This document shows positions 33,360 to 42,655 of a stretch of DNA of 64,000 nt, one piece after another. The DNA lies in contig NZ_JACHNC010000001.1 of assembly GCF_014205215.1 (NCBI RefSeq), forward strand, positions 6,258,501-6,322,500, written 5' to 3'. The notes under the pieces are model-generated. The model saw only the letters and a program-made list of their open reading frames with translations, was not told the DNA's origin and did not search any database. This DNA comes from Actinoplanes lobatus (lineage in GTDB: Bacteria; Actinomycetota; Actinomycetes; Mycobacteriales; Micromonosporaceae). Within the stretch, counting starts at the first letter, position 1, and every line of letters begins with the position of its first letter. A program made the position numbers and the translations under genes.

Positions 33360-35281
33360 GTCCGCCGGAGGGTGTCGGTGACGGCGTCGGCCGGCATCGG
33401 GCGGGCCAGGTGGTAGCCCTGGGCGAAGTCGCAGCCGATCTCGCTGAGCGCGGCGAGTGTGGGCGCGTCCTCGATGCCCTCGGCGACGACGGTGAGGCCG
33501 AGGTTGTGGCCGAGTTCGACGGTGGAGGCCACCAGTGCCCGGTTGCCGCGGTCGGTGCTCATGTCCTGCACGAACGACCGGTCGATCTTGAGTTCGTCGA
33601 GCGGCAGCAGGCGCAGGTAGGTCATCGACGAGTAGCCGGTGCCGTAGTCGTCCACGGAGATCTTCACGCCGAGGCGGCGGATGCGGTGCAGCGCCTCGAT
33701 GGCGGTGTTCGGGTCGCTCATGATGCTGTACTCGGTGACCTCGATGCACAGCTGCTCGCCGGGCACGTCGATCTCGCGCAGCAGGGTGGCGACCCGGTCG
33801 GGGAAGTCGGCTTCCAGCAGTGACCGGGTGGAGATGTTGACGGCGACCGGGACGCGGTAGCCGGCGTCGAGCCAGGTCCGGGCCTGCGTCAGCGCCTCGG
33901 TGAGCACCTGGTCGGTGAACTTGTGGATCAGGGTGGTGGCCTCCAGCACCGGGATGAACGCGCCGGGGGAGATGGGCCCCTTGGTGGGGTGCTGCCAGCG
34001 GGCCAGCGCTTCGACGCCGACGAGCGCTCCGGTCCCGATGTCGACCTTCGGCTGGTAGTGCAGGCTGATCTCGCCGCCGTGGTCCAGGGCGCGGCGCAGG
34101 TCGCCGAGCAGGGTGAGCCGGGCGTTGCTGTCCTCGGTGGTGCTGGTGGTGAACCGGCGGAACCCGAGCCGCTGCTGCTTGGCGATGCTCATCGCGGTGT
34201 CGGCGTGCCGCAGCAGGGTGGGCACGTCGTCGCCGGGGCGGGCGGTGGCGGCGCCGACGCTGACCTCCAGGTCGACGGTGATGTCGTCGATGACGAACGG
34301 CTCGTCGAAGGCGTCGGTGAGGCGGGCGGCGATGGCCTCGCCGATCGCCGGGTCGGCGTCGCGCAGCAGGACGGCGAACTCGTCGCCGCCGAGCCGGGCG
34401 ACGTGGTCGTGTTCGCGTACGGAGGTCAGCAGTCGCCGGCTGACGTGGGTGAGCAGCAGGTCGCCGACGCGGTGGCCGAGCTGCTCGTTGACGTCGCGGA
34501 AGCCGTCGAGGTTGACCACCAGCACGGTGGCCCGGCCCGGGCGGGGTTCGCTCGCGCGCCGCCGGTGGCTGGTGTCCTCGGCCAGCGCCCGCCGGGTGCG
34601 GTCGGTGAAGGCGGCACGGTTGGGCAGGCCGGTCAGCGGGTCGGTGGTGGCCATCGTCTCGACCTGGCGCCGGTGGGCGCGCGCCGACCAGGCGAACAGC
34701 GCGAGCACGAGCACGGTGACCACGAAGGCCAGGCCGTTGCCCCACATCAGCTGCCGCGACTCGTGTTGCCCGGCCGCCTGCCGGTCGGCGTGTGCGGCCA
34801 GGTGGTGTTCCTGTTCGGTCAGCACCGTGTCCATGATCCTGGTGGCGACCGGTTCGATCACCGCTTCCAGCCGGTGCTCGGCCGCTACCGGGTCGCCCTG
34901 GTCGATGAGGCGCAGGTAGGTGGCGATCTCGCCGTTCAGGCCGCGGTGCGCCTGCACGATCTCGGCGGTGAGCTGATGGTCCCGGACGTCGAGGGCGGCC
35001 ATGTGCTCCATGGCCGCCTGCGTCTGCCGGTACACGTCGAGCAGCCGCCGGTGTCCGTCGCCGCCGGGTTTGCGCAGCGCCTCCTGCATCAGCGCCCACT
35101 CCCACCTGGCCAGGTAGGAGGTCTGCTGGTAGGCGTCGGTGCTGGCGCTGTCGGAGGCGATCTGCGAGACGATGTCCGCCTGCTGCCGGCTGCCGAGCAC
35201 CGCGGAGCCGGACAGGCCCGCCAGCGCGACGGCCAACAGCCCGACCAGCCACCGTGAAGCACCACCACGCGCCGACCTCAT
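33341..35281 (-). CDS. Membrane GGDEF-EAL cyclic-di-GMP enzyme
   Basis: 646 residues. An N-terminal membrane segment (about 10-30), a helical extracytoplasmic sensor (about 31-175) and a second membrane segment (near 180-200) precede GGDEF (about 210-375) and EAL (about 395-640) domains. The cyclase site RLGGDEF is intact, as are EALARW, DDYGTGYSS and KIDRSF of the phosphodiesterase, so both activities are possible. ATG 35281 is chosen because GGAGG lies 5 bases upstream; the adjacent ATG 35284 is too close. It controls the second messenger for motility or development. Confidence 0.9.
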   Translation of the reverse strand: MRSARGGASRWLVGLLAVALAGLSGSAVLGSRQQADIVSQIASDSASTDAYQQTSYLARWEWALMQEALRKPGGDGHRRLLDVYRQTQAAMEHMAALDVRDHQLTAEIVQAHRGLNGEIATYLRLIDQGDPVAAEHRLEAVIEPVATRIMDTVLTEQEHHLAAHADRQAAGQHESRQLMWGNGLAFVVTVLVLALFAWSARAHRRQVETMATTDPLTGLPNRAAFTDRTRRALAEDTSHRRRASEPRPGRATVLVVNLDGFRDVNEQLGHRVGDLLLTHVSRRLLTSVREHDHVARLGGDEFAVLLRDADPAIGEAIAARLTDAFDEPFVIDDITVDLEVSVGAATARPGDDVPTLLRHADTAMSIAKQQRLGFRRFTTSTTEDSNARLTLLGDLRRALDHGGEISLHYQPKVDIGTGALVGVEALARWQHPTKGPISPGAFIPVLEATTLIHKFTDQVLTEALTQARTWLDAGYRVPVAVNISTRSLLEADFPDRVATLLREIDVPGEQLCIEVTEYSIMSDPNTAIEALHRIRRLGVKISVDDYGTGYSSMTYLRLLPLDELKIDRSFVQDMSTDRGNRALVASTVELGHNLGLTVVAEGIEDAPTLAALSEIGCDFAQGYHLARPMPADAVTDTLRRTYAPAA

Positions 35282-35653
35282 CATCACCTCCCGGCAGTTA
35301 CAGCGTTCCCATCCCTTCGGCACCGGCCGGGTGGACGTGACAACCCACCGGGTTGCATGGAGGGAGCAGATCGCCCGGTGACGTCGAGGGTGGCGTCGGC
35401 CGACCGGCCCGTTGTCGAGGACCTTGGGCCCTCGCAGCGGGGTGTGGCGGCGGGCAACACTTGACCCAGGCAAGAACGAGAGCAACACCGAGACGGAGAG
35501 GGTGACACTGAGACAGCGAGGGCGAGACGATAGGAGGTGGCCGATTCGGATCACCTTTGCAACTAGCGGTGCCACGACAGCCGCCGCTCCCAGTACGGTC
35601 CCGGCCCCGGCAAGGTCCCAGCCGGCCGGAGGACCGCGGCGGCTTCTCGACAG
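35282..35653. other. Gap with no recognised gene
   Basis: About 370 bp upstream of the GGDEF-EAL gene. No convincing coding frame is seen. AGGAGGTGG (35534-35542) resembles a strong ribosome site but no good start codon follows. The hairpin at its right end is an orphan terminator for plus-strand transcription, so a short RNA from this region is possible. Confidence 0.4.
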
Positions 35654-35682
35654 CGGCCGGGCACGAAAGTGCCCGGCCGTTT
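35654..35682 (+). terminator. Orphan terminator-like hairpin
   Basis: CGGCCGGGCAC (35654-35664) and GTGCCCGGCCG (35669-35679) form a perfect 11-bp stem closed by a GAAA tetraloop and followed by TTT. No plus-strand gene ends near it: the nearest upstream plus-strand frame stops at 33359. It may end a small RNA or insulate the DUF2855 gene. Confidence 0.65.
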
Positions 35683-35710
35683 GCCGTGACATTTTGCACT
35701 CACCGTGCAC

Positions 35711-35739
35711 TTGTCCCGTCCGGTCAGGACATTTAGCGT
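35711..35739 (+). promoter_or_regulatory. Leaderless promoter of the DUF2855 gene
   Basis: TTGTCC (35711-35716) and TAGCGT (35734-35739) are separated by exactly 17 bases. Only 6 bases follow before the ATG at 35746, which lacks a Shine-Dalgarno. Transcription should begin at or next to the start codon. Confidence 0.65.
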
Positions 35740-35745
35740 CAGCGC

Positions 35746-36813
35746 ATGCCTGCATCGTGGACTTTCGCCGTCGCCCGTGACGACCTCGGCCGGACGACGA
35801 TCACCGAGACGACCACGCCGCCGCTCGCCGACGGCGAGGCGCTGCTGCGGGTCGACCGCGTCGGGCTGACCGCCAACAACGTGACCTACGCGGTCCTCGG
35901 TGAGTCGATGCGGTACTGGCAGTTCTTCCCCGGCGAGCCGGCCGGGCTGGACCCGCTGTGGGGCCTGCCGCCGCTGTGGGGCTTCGCCGAGGTGGCCGCG
36001 TCGAGGGCGCCGGGCGTCGAGGCCGGGCAGCGGGTGTACGGCTATCTGCCGCCCGCCGGGCACCTCGTGGTGCGGCCGGGCCGGGTCGACGCCACCGGGT
36101 TCCGCGACACCGCCGCGCACCGGGCCGACCTGCCGTCGCCGTACAACGCCTACCGGGCCACCACCGGCGACGACGCCTACCGCGCCGACCAGGAGGATCT
36201 GCTGATCCTGTTCCGGCCCCTGTTCTTCACGTCGTTCATGCTCGCCGACCAGATCGTCGACAACGACTGCTACCGGGCCGAAGCGCTGGTGCTGTCGTCG
36301 GCGTCGAGCAAGACGGCGTACGCGGCCGCGTTCCAGCTGCGCGGCCACGGCCCCCGGCTGATCGGGCTCACCTCACCCGGCAATGTCGCCTTCACCGAGT
36401 CGCTCGGCTGCTACGACCGGGTGCTCACCTACGACCAAGCCACCGACCTCGACCGGGTGCCGACCGCCTACCTCGACCTGTCCGGCGCGCCCGCCACCCG
36501 GGCCGCGCTGCGCGAGCACCTCGGCGACCGGCTCGTCCGCGACATCGCGGTCGGTCTCACCAACCAGATCCCGAACGCGGCCGCCGCCGGTGAGGTGTTC
36601 TTCGCCCCGGTGCAGATGCGCAAACGCCGCCAGGACTGGGGCCGCGACGGCCTCGACCAGCGCTTCGCCGCCGCGTGGCAGCGTTTCGCCGCCGAGGTCG
36701 GCGCCTGGCTCGACGTCCGCGACGGCACCGGCCCCGACGGTCTGCGGCAGGCCTGGCTGGAGGTGCTCGAAGGCCGCACCTCGCCCCGGGTCGGCCACAT
36801 CGTCACGTTCTAG
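35746..36813 (+). CDS. DUF2855-family protein
   Basis: 355 residues, typical for DUF2855, a divergent relative of medium-chain reductases. It contains RVDRVGLTANNVTYAVLGESMRYWQFFPG near the start, PLWGFAEVAAS, a central FFTSFMLADQI and the SSASSKTAYAAAFQL segment, then GLTSPGN. The dinucleotide motif is not classical. Reaction unknown. Its stop overlaps the convergent LtrA gene's stop by 4 bases. A leaderless promoter precedes it. Confidence 0.8.
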   Translation: MPASWTFAVARDDLGRTTITETTTPPLADGEALLRVDRVGLTANNVTYAVLGESMRYWQFFPGEPAGLDPLWGLPPLWGFAEVAASRAPGVEAGQRVYGYLPPAGHLVVRPGRVDATGFRDTAAHRADLPSPYNAYRATTGDDAYRADQEDLLILFRPLFFTSFMLADQIVDNDCYRAEALVLSSASSKTAYAAAFQLRGHGPRLIGLTSPGNVAFTESLGCYDRVLTYDQATDLDRVPTAYLDLSGAPATRAALREHLGDRLVRDIAVGLTNQIPNAAAAGEVFFAPVQMRKRRQDWGRDGLDQRFAAAWQRFAAEVGAWLDVRDGTGPDGLRQAWLEVLEGRTSPRVGHIVTF

Positions 36814-38039
36814 ACCTTGGCGACCTTGATCTCGCCGTGGCGGTGCTGGCGGATTCCGGTGGCGACACCGGCGGTCAGCACCGCGGCGTACAGGGCGACC
36901 AGCACCCCCGGGGCCAGATCCAGCACCATGATCAGCGTGACGGCCGGAATGCCGAGGCCCGGCCAGATCAGCGCGGCCCGGTAGCGGCGCGACAGCACGC
37001 CCTGGATGCCGGCCGCGCTGAGCAGATAGCCGGTCAGGCCCAGGCCGAGGACACCACGCGTACCGGCGCTGAGATGCTCCTCCGAACCGTGCGTGATCGC
37101 GCCCTCCAGCCCGACCGCCACCGCCGCGAGGCTGACCGCGACCGGCAGATGGGCGTACACGTAGAAGTCGTGCACCCCCTGGTAGGTCCGCTTGCCGCCC
37201 TCCTGCACCAGCCGCCGTTTCGCCGCACCGCCGGACAGGTCGAAATACGACCACCACAGCGCGGCGGCCACCAGGAAGGCGGCGCCGGCCGTGGTCGTCG
37301 CGCCGGCCGTCCACTTCCCGTCGTGCAGGCCGTGCACGGTCGCGGCCACCGACTCACCGAGCAGCAGGATCACGAACAGCCCGAACCGCTCCGGCAGGTG
37401 CTCCATGTGCAGTGGCGGGGCGTCCGGCTTGCGGGCGCTCAGGGTCGGGCCGAGCAGATCGACCAGGACGCCGGCCGCCCACAGCGCGTACCGGCCGGGC
37501 GCCGGCACCGCCAGCGACACCAGCCAGAATCCGGCGCCGGCGGCATGACCGATCAGGTACGGCCGGATTCCCGCCCTGGTGTCCGGAAGTGTCCGCCACA
37601 CCCGCAGGTAGCCGACGGTCAGCACGATCCGCAGGACCACGTAGCCGAGCGCGAACCACGTCCCGGCCGGGCCGGTGACCTCGCCGGCGGTCGACGCCAT
37701 CACGATCACCCCGGCCATGCCGGTCAGGGTGAGCAGGCGGAAGATCGCATCGTCGGTGTCGAACCGGTTCGCGTACAGGGTGGTGCTGGCCCACGCCCAC
37801 CAGCCGACCGCGACGACCGCCGCGAACCGCAACCCGCCGCTGACCGTCTCGTGTTTCGCGAGCATGTCCGCGCAGCCGGCCACGAACAGCACGAACGCCA
37901 GGTCGAAGAAGAGCTCCAGCCGGGTCGCCGAACGGTTCGACTCCTGGTTGACGGCGTCGGGCGGGCGGACGAGCTCGCGTTCCTCCCGGTCCTCCCGCTC
38001 CAGGCGGGCGCGGTCCTCGGTGTTCCGCTCTGCTGACAC
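36810..38039 (-). CDS. Low-temperature-requirement A (LtrA)-family membrane protein
   Basis: 409 residues, about ten membrane segments, GTG start. The LtrA signature LELFFDLAFVLFVAGCADML is near residue 42 and RFGLFVILLLGESV near 215. The charged N-terminal 35 residues are cytoplasmic. Named after a Listeria mutant unable to grow in the cold; the biochemical function is unknown. Divergent from the LAL regulator gene. Confidence 0.87.
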   Translation of the reverse strand: MSAERNTEDRARLEREDREERELVRPPDAVNQESNRSATRLELFFDLAFVLFVAGCADMLAKHETVSGGLRFAAVVAVGWWAWASTTLYANRFDTDDAIFRLLTLTGMAGVIVMASTAGEVTGPAGTWFALGYVVLRIVLTVGYLRVWRTLPDTRAGIRPYLIGHAAGAGFWLVSLAVPAPGRYALWAAGVLVDLLGPTLSARKPDAPPLHMEHLPERFGLFVILLLGESVAATVHGLHDGKWTAGATTTAGAAFLVAAALWWSYFDLSGGAAKRRLVQEGGKRTYQGVHDFYVYAHLPVAVSLAAVAVGLEGAITHGSEEHLSAGTRGVLGLGLTGYLLSAAGIQGVLSRRYRAALIWPGLGIPAVTLIMVLDLAPGVLVALYAAVLTAGVATGIRQHRHGEIKVAKV

Positions 38040-38171
38040 GGGTACGCCCTACCCGAACCGGTCCGCACCCAATCGGCGTGATTCTGCCTGTCGTTCTGCC
38101 TGGGCGGAAACGGGCGCCGCTGCTTGCATGGAGGCGACAGCGGTGGTGACCGTGTGGCGGGGGAGCCGAAC

Positions 38172-40865
38172 ATGTACGCACAGCGATCACTGGTCGGCCG
38201 GGCGCCGGAACAGGCGACCATCGGCGGCCTGCTCGATCGCGCGGCCGACGGCGGCGCCGCACTGGTCATCCGCGGCGCGCCCGGGGTGGGCAAGTCGGCG
38301 CTGCTGGAGTGGGCCGCCACCACCGCCGGGGAGAAGTTCCGGCTGCTGCGCGCGGCCGGGTCGGTCACCGAGTTCGGTCTGCCCTACGCCGCGCTGCACC
38401 AGGTGATGCGGCCGGTCCTCGGGCACCGCAACCGGCTCACCCCGAAGTACCGGCTCGCCCTCGACGTCGCGTTCGGCCGGACCTCCGGCGCGCCGCCGGA
38501 GGCGTCCACGGTCGCGATGGCCGCGCTGGACCTGCTCGCCGAGGCGGCCGCCGACCGGCCGATCCTGCTGCTGGCCGACGACGCCCAGTGGATGGACGTC
38601 GCCAGCCAGCAGACCCTGGCGTTCCTCGCCCGGCGGGTCACCGCCGACCGGATCGTGCTGCTCGCCACCCACCGCGACACCGAACCCGGCCTGCTGCTGG
38701 ACGCCGCCGTCCCGGCCGTGGACATCGCCCCGCTCGACGCCCGGTCCGCGGCCGAACTGCTCGACGGTGCGGCCGGCGCCCTCGACCCGGGCGTACGGGC
38801 ACTGGTGCTGGACGCGGCCCGCGGCAACCCGCTCGCCCTGCTGGAGCTGCCGCGCGCGGCCGGCCTGTACGCGGGCGCCAACACCGGGCGGATCGCGCTG
38901 ACCGCCCGCCTGGAGAACTCGTTCCTCGCCCGTACCGGTGAACTGGACGCCTCGACCACGACGGTGCTGGAGGTGGCCGCGCTCAGCGACGCCGACGACG
39001 TGGCCGAGATCGTGGCGGCCGCCGCGTTTCTGGCCCCGGACGCCCCGCCCTCGCTCGACCCCGCCGTGTCCGCCGGGTTGATCGTGGTGGACGGCGCGTC
39101 GGTCCGGTTCCGGCATCCGCTGATCCGGTCGGCGGTCCTGCAACGCCTCGGACCGGACCGGCGGCGCGCCTGCCACGCCGCCCTCGCACGGGCACTGTCC
39201 GGCCAGCCGGAACGGTCGGTGTGGCACCGGGCCGGGGCGGCGCTGCGGCCCGACGCCGCGCTGGCCGCCGAACTCGAACAGCACGCCGACCAGGCGATCC
39301 GGCGCGGCGCGCAGGCGTTCGCGGTACGGGCCCTGGAACGCGCCGCCCAGCTGTCCGCCGAACGTGGCGACCGCCAGGCACGCACCTACCGGGCGGCCGC
39401 GCTCGCCTACACGGTCGGGCAGCCGGAGAACGGGGAACGGCTGCGCCGGCACCACCGCGACCTGATCGACGCCGGGCACGACGAACTGCGGCACGAGTGG
39501 CTCAACGAACTGGCCGACAGCGACCACGGCGGCGAGCAGCGCATCCACACGCTGCTCGGCCACGCCGAACGGGCCACGGCGATCGGGGACCACACCCTGG
39601 CCACCGATTTCCTGCGGGCGGCGGCGCTGCGCTGCTGGAACCTCTCACCCGGGCGGCCGGTCGGGAAACAGGTGATCGCGGTGGCGGAGCGGCTGGGGGT
39701 CACCGACATCGCGACACGGGCGCAGCTGCTGGCGTACGGGTCGCCGTTCGACAGCGACGGCACCGTCCGCGCGCTGATCGCCCAGGTGCCGCCGGCCGGC
39801 CGGGACGCGGCCACCACCTACCGGCTCGCCCACGCGGCCGCCTGCGCCGGAGCCTCCGACGTCTCCGTCGGGCTGCTCACCGAGGCCGCCGACCGGATCC
39901 GGTCCGAGGGGCACCTGCACACCCTCGGCCGGACCCTGTCGCTGCTGGCCTGGTCGGCCCTGCGGCGCGGGTCCTGGTCGCACGCGGTCGCCGCCGCCGA
40001 GGAGAGCACCCGGCTGTGCGCCGAGACCCGCCAGCCGTTCTGGGAGGCGGCGTCGCTGGTCGCCCACGCCATGGTCGCCGCGTTCCGCGGTGACTTCACC
40101 GACGCCGGGAACCTGGTGGCGGCCGCCGACCGGCTCAACCCCCGCCGGTTCGCCACCATCGACGCGGTCGCCATGCTCGCGCGGGCGGCCATCGCCTCCG
40201 GGCAGGGCCGGTACGAGCAGGCGTTCACCTGCCTCGCCCAGCTGCACGACCCGGCCGGCAGCGCCTACCACCCGGCGCACGCCCTGTGGTCGCTGGCCGG
40301 CCTGGCCGAAGCCGCCGTCGCCTGCGGGCGGGAGGACGTCGCCCGTACGCTCATCGCCCGGCTGCCCGCCGAGGTCCGCGCCACCACCTCACCCACCGGG
40401 CGGATGAACCTCGCGTTCGCCGAAGCGGTCCTCACCGACTCGTTCGGCACGGCCATGGCGGCCGACATGACGATGTGGCCGTACGAGCGCCACCGCCTGT
40501 ATTTCGCCTACGGCATGTCGCTGCGCCGCGGCCGGCGGGTCCGCGAGTCCCGCGACCACCTGCGTACCGCCCGGGACGGATTCGACCGTCTCGGTGCCCA
40601 CCCGCTCGCCGACCGCGCCCGCACCGAACTGCGTGCGGCGGGGGAGCGCAGCGACTCACCGGTCACCGACGTGTGGGACTCGCTGTCGCCACAGGAGATC
40701 CAGATCGCGTCCATGGTGGCCCGCGGCATGACCAACCGGGACATCGCCAAGAGCCTGTTCATCTCCCACCGCACCGTCGGCAGCCACCTGTACCGGATGT
40801 TCCCGAAACTCGGCATCACCTCCCGCGGCGAGCTCCAGCGGATGGCCGCCGAACACGAACGGTGA
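38172..40865 (+). CDS. LuxR-family LAL regulator (AAA ATPase plus HTH)
   Basis: 897 residues. Walker A GAPGVGKSA near residue 37 and Walker B RPILLLADDAQWMD near 130 lie in the N-terminal STAND-like ATPase. A long helical TPR-like middle follows, and a LuxR HTH ends the protein (about 835-890: LSPQEIQIASMVARGMTNRD, then SHRTVGSHLYRMFPKLGI). GGGGGAG precedes ATG 38172. LAL proteins are ligand- and ATP-responsive activators. The two alpha/beta hydrolase genes 78 bp downstream on the same strand are plausible targets. Confidence 0.9.
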   Translation: MYAQRSLVGRAPEQATIGGLLDRAADGGAALVIRGAPGVGKSALLEWAATTAGEKFRLLRAAGSVTEFGLPYAALHQVMRPVLGHRNRLTPKYRLALDVAFGRTSGAPPEASTVAMAALDLLAEAAADRPILLLADDAQWMDVASQQTLAFLARRVTADRIVLLATHRDTEPGLLLDAAVPAVDIAPLDARSAAELLDGAAGALDPGVRALVLDAARGNPLALLELPRAAGLYAGANTGRIALTARLENSFLARTGELDASTTTVLEVAALSDADDVAEIVAAAAFLAPDAPPSLDPAVSAGLIVVDGASVRFRHPLIRSAVLQRLGPDRRRACHAALARALSGQPERSVWHRAGAALRPDAALAAELEQHADQAIRRGAQAFAVRALERAAQLSAERGDRQARTYRAAALAYTVGQPENGERLRRHHRDLIDAGHDELRHEWLNELADSDHGGEQRIHTLLGHAERATAIGDHTLATDFLRAAALRCWNLSPGRPVGKQVIAVAERLGVTDIATRAQLLAYGSPFDSDGTVRALIAQVPPAGRDAATTYRLAHAAACAGASDVSVGLLTEAADRIRSEGHLHTLGRTLSLLAWSALRRGSWSHAVAAAEESTRLCAETRQPFWEAASLVAHAMVAAFRGDFTDAGNLVAAADRLNPRRFATIDAVAMLARAAIASGQGRYEQAFTCLAQLHDPAGSAYHPAHALWSLAGLAEAAVACGREDVARTLIARLPAEVRATTSPTGRMNLAFAEAVLTDSFGTAMAADMTMWPYERHRLYFAYGMSLRRGRRVRESRDHLRTARDGFDRLGAHPLADRARTELRAAGERSDSPVTDVWDSLSPQEIQIASMVARGMTNRDIAKSLFISHRTVGSHLYRMFPKLGITSRGELQRMAAEHER

Positions 40866-40943
40866 ACGCAGTCATCTGACTCACGCGCGGGTTCCCGCCA
40901 CCGCCATAGGTTCCAGCCAGGACTTCTCAGAGAGGACGCCACC

Positions 40944-41777
40944 ATGCCCTTCGTCACCACCGCCGACGGCACCGACATCTTCTACAAGGACTGGGGCAGT
41001 GGCCGCCCGGTCGTGCTCGCCCACGGCTGGCCACTCAACTCCGACAGCTGGGAGGCCCAGCAGCTGTTCCTCGCCGACAACGGCTACCGGGCGATCGCCC
41101 ACGACCGGCGTGGCCACGGTAGGTCGACGCAGTCGTGGAACGGCAACGAGATGGACACGTACGCCGACGACCTCGCCGCGCTGCTCGACCACCTCGACCT
41201 GCACGACGTGACGCTGGTCGGGTTCTCCACCGGCGGCGGCGAGATCACTCGCTACATCGGCCGGCACGGCACCGCCCGGGTCGCGCAGGCCGTGCTCGTG
41301 TCCGCCGTACCGCCGCTGATGCTTCTTCGCGACGACAACCCCGGCGGTGTCCCGATCGAGGTGTTCGACGGCATTCGCGCCGGCTCGATCGCCGACCGGT
41401 CGCAGCTGTACAAGGACCTCGCCGACGGGCCGTTCTTCGGCAACAACCGGCCCGGTGTGGAGATCTCGCAGGGCATCCGGGACGCGTTCTGGCTCCAGTC
41501 GATGGCCGCCGGGCACCGCAACGCGTACGAGTCGATCGCCGCGTTCTCGGCGACCGACTTCCGCGACGACCTGGCCAAGTTCGACGTCCCGACGCTGGTC
41601 GTCCACGGTGACGACGACCAGGTGGTGCCGTTCGAGGTCGGCGGAAAGGCGTCGGCCGCCCTGGTCAAGGGCGCCGAGCTGATCGTCTACCCGGGCGCGC
41701 CGCACGGCATCACCGACACCCACAAGCAGCGGCTCGGCGACGACCTGCTCGCCTTCCTCAACGCCTACGGAGCCTGA
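40944..41777 (+). CDS. Alpha/beta hydrolase, cofactor-free haloperoxidase type
   Basis: 277 residues. Oxyanion HGWPLNSD near residue 27, nucleophile Ser in GFSTGGGE near 98, acid Asp in [11 protein letters not shown] near 228 and His in PGAPHGI near 257: the chloroperoxidase/non-haem perhydrolase pattern. Physiologically such proteins are esterases or C-C hydrolases; the perhydrolase reaction may be a side activity. GAGAGGAC precedes the ATG. It is 2 bp from the next hydrolase gene. Confidence 0.87.
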   Translation: MPFVTTADGTDIFYKDWGSGRPVVLAHGWPLNSDSWEAQQLFLADNGYRAIAHDRRGHGRSTQSWNGNEMDTYADDLAALLDHLDLHDVTLVGFSTGGGEITRYIGRHGTARVAQAVLVSAVPPLMLLRDDNPGGVPIEVFDGIRAGSIADRSQLYKDLADGPFFGNNRPGVEISQGIRDAFWLQSMAAGHRNAYESIAAFSATDFRDDLAKFDVPTLVVHGDDDQVVPFEVGGKASAALVKGAELIVYPGAPHGITDTHKQRLGDDLLAFLNAYGA

Positions 41778-41779
41778 TC

Positions 41780-42580
41780 ATGACGTCCACGCCTGACACG
41801 ATCGTGCTGGTCCACGGATTCTGGGTCACCCCGCGCAGCTGGGAACACTGGATCACCCACTACGAGAACAAGGGCTTCCGCGTGCTCGCGCCCGGCTACC
41901 CCGGCTTCGAGGTCGAGGTCGAGGAGCTGAACGCCAACCCGGACATCATCACCGCGGTCACCGTTCCCGGGATCATCGACAAGATCGAGACCCAGATCAG
42001 GGAGCTGTCGAAGCCGCCGATCATCATCGGTCACTCCGCCGGTGGCGCGTTCACGCAGATCCTGCTCGACCACGGGTACGGGGCGGCCGGCGTCGCCATG
42101 AACTCGGCGCCCACCGAAGGCGTCAAGGTGGTGCCTCTGTCGCAGGTGAAATCGACCTTCCCGGTGCTGAAATCGCCGGCCAACCGGCACAAGGCCGTCG
42201 GGTTGTCGCTGGACGAGTGGAAATACGCCTTCACCAACACGTTCACCGACGAGGAATCGAAGGCCCTCTACGAGCGCTACCACATCCCCGCCAACGGCGG
42301 CATCCTGTGGGGCAGCGTCCTGGCCAATTTCCAGCCCGGCCACCAGGACACGTGGGTCAATTACCACAACGACGACCGCGCGCCGCTGCTCTTCGTCTCC
42401 GGCAGCGAGGACCACATCATGCCGCCGTCCATTCAGCGGTCCAACGCCAAGCATTACCAATCAAAGGCCACCACCGAACACATCGAGTACGAGGGGTACG
42501 CCCACCTGCTCCCGGCCCAGAAGGGCTGGGAGGAGATCGCCGACACCGTCCTCGAGTGGGCCCTGCGTCACGCCCGCTGA
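41780..42580 (+). CDS. Alpha/beta hydrolase
   Basis: 266 residues with the hydrolase_6 fold. HGFWVTPRSWEHW oxyanion segment, nucleophile Ser in IIGHSAGGAFTQ near residue 79, Asp in SGSEDHIMP near 211 and His in GYAHLLPA near 240. It differs from its neighbour in fold branch, so the pair is not a recent duplication. Co-transcribed with the haloperoxidase-like gene. Substrate unknown; no signal peptide. Confidence 0.85.
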   Translation: MTSTPDTIVLVHGFWVTPRSWEHWITHYENKGFRVLAPGYPGFEVEVEELNANPDIITAVTVPGIIDKIETQIRELSKPPIIIGHSAGGAFTQILLDHGYGAAGVAMNSAPTEGVKVVPLSQVKSTFPVLKSPANRHKAVGLSLDEWKYAFTNTFTDEESKALYERYHIPANGGILWGSVLANFQPGHQDTWVNYHNDDRAPLLFVSGSEDHIMPPSIQRSNAKHYQSKATTEHIEYEGYAHLLPAQKGWEEIADTVLEWALRHAR

Positions 42581-42655
42581 CCCTTCCATCGGCGGCTGGG
42601 TGCGCATTGCCCCCGCGCCCGGCCGCCGCCGGATCCCGTCATGGGATGAGGAAGA

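Noticed and set aside
35282..35682. Cyclic-di-GMP riboswitch beside the GGDEF-EAL gene
   Set aside because: The conserved GEMM segments (such as the GGGCAAACC and GACGCAAAGCC regions) are absent on both strands.
35412..35780. Plus-strand 122-residue frame before the DUF2855 gene
   Set aside because: No ribosome site or family features, runs through the terminator hairpin and overlaps the DUF2855 start.
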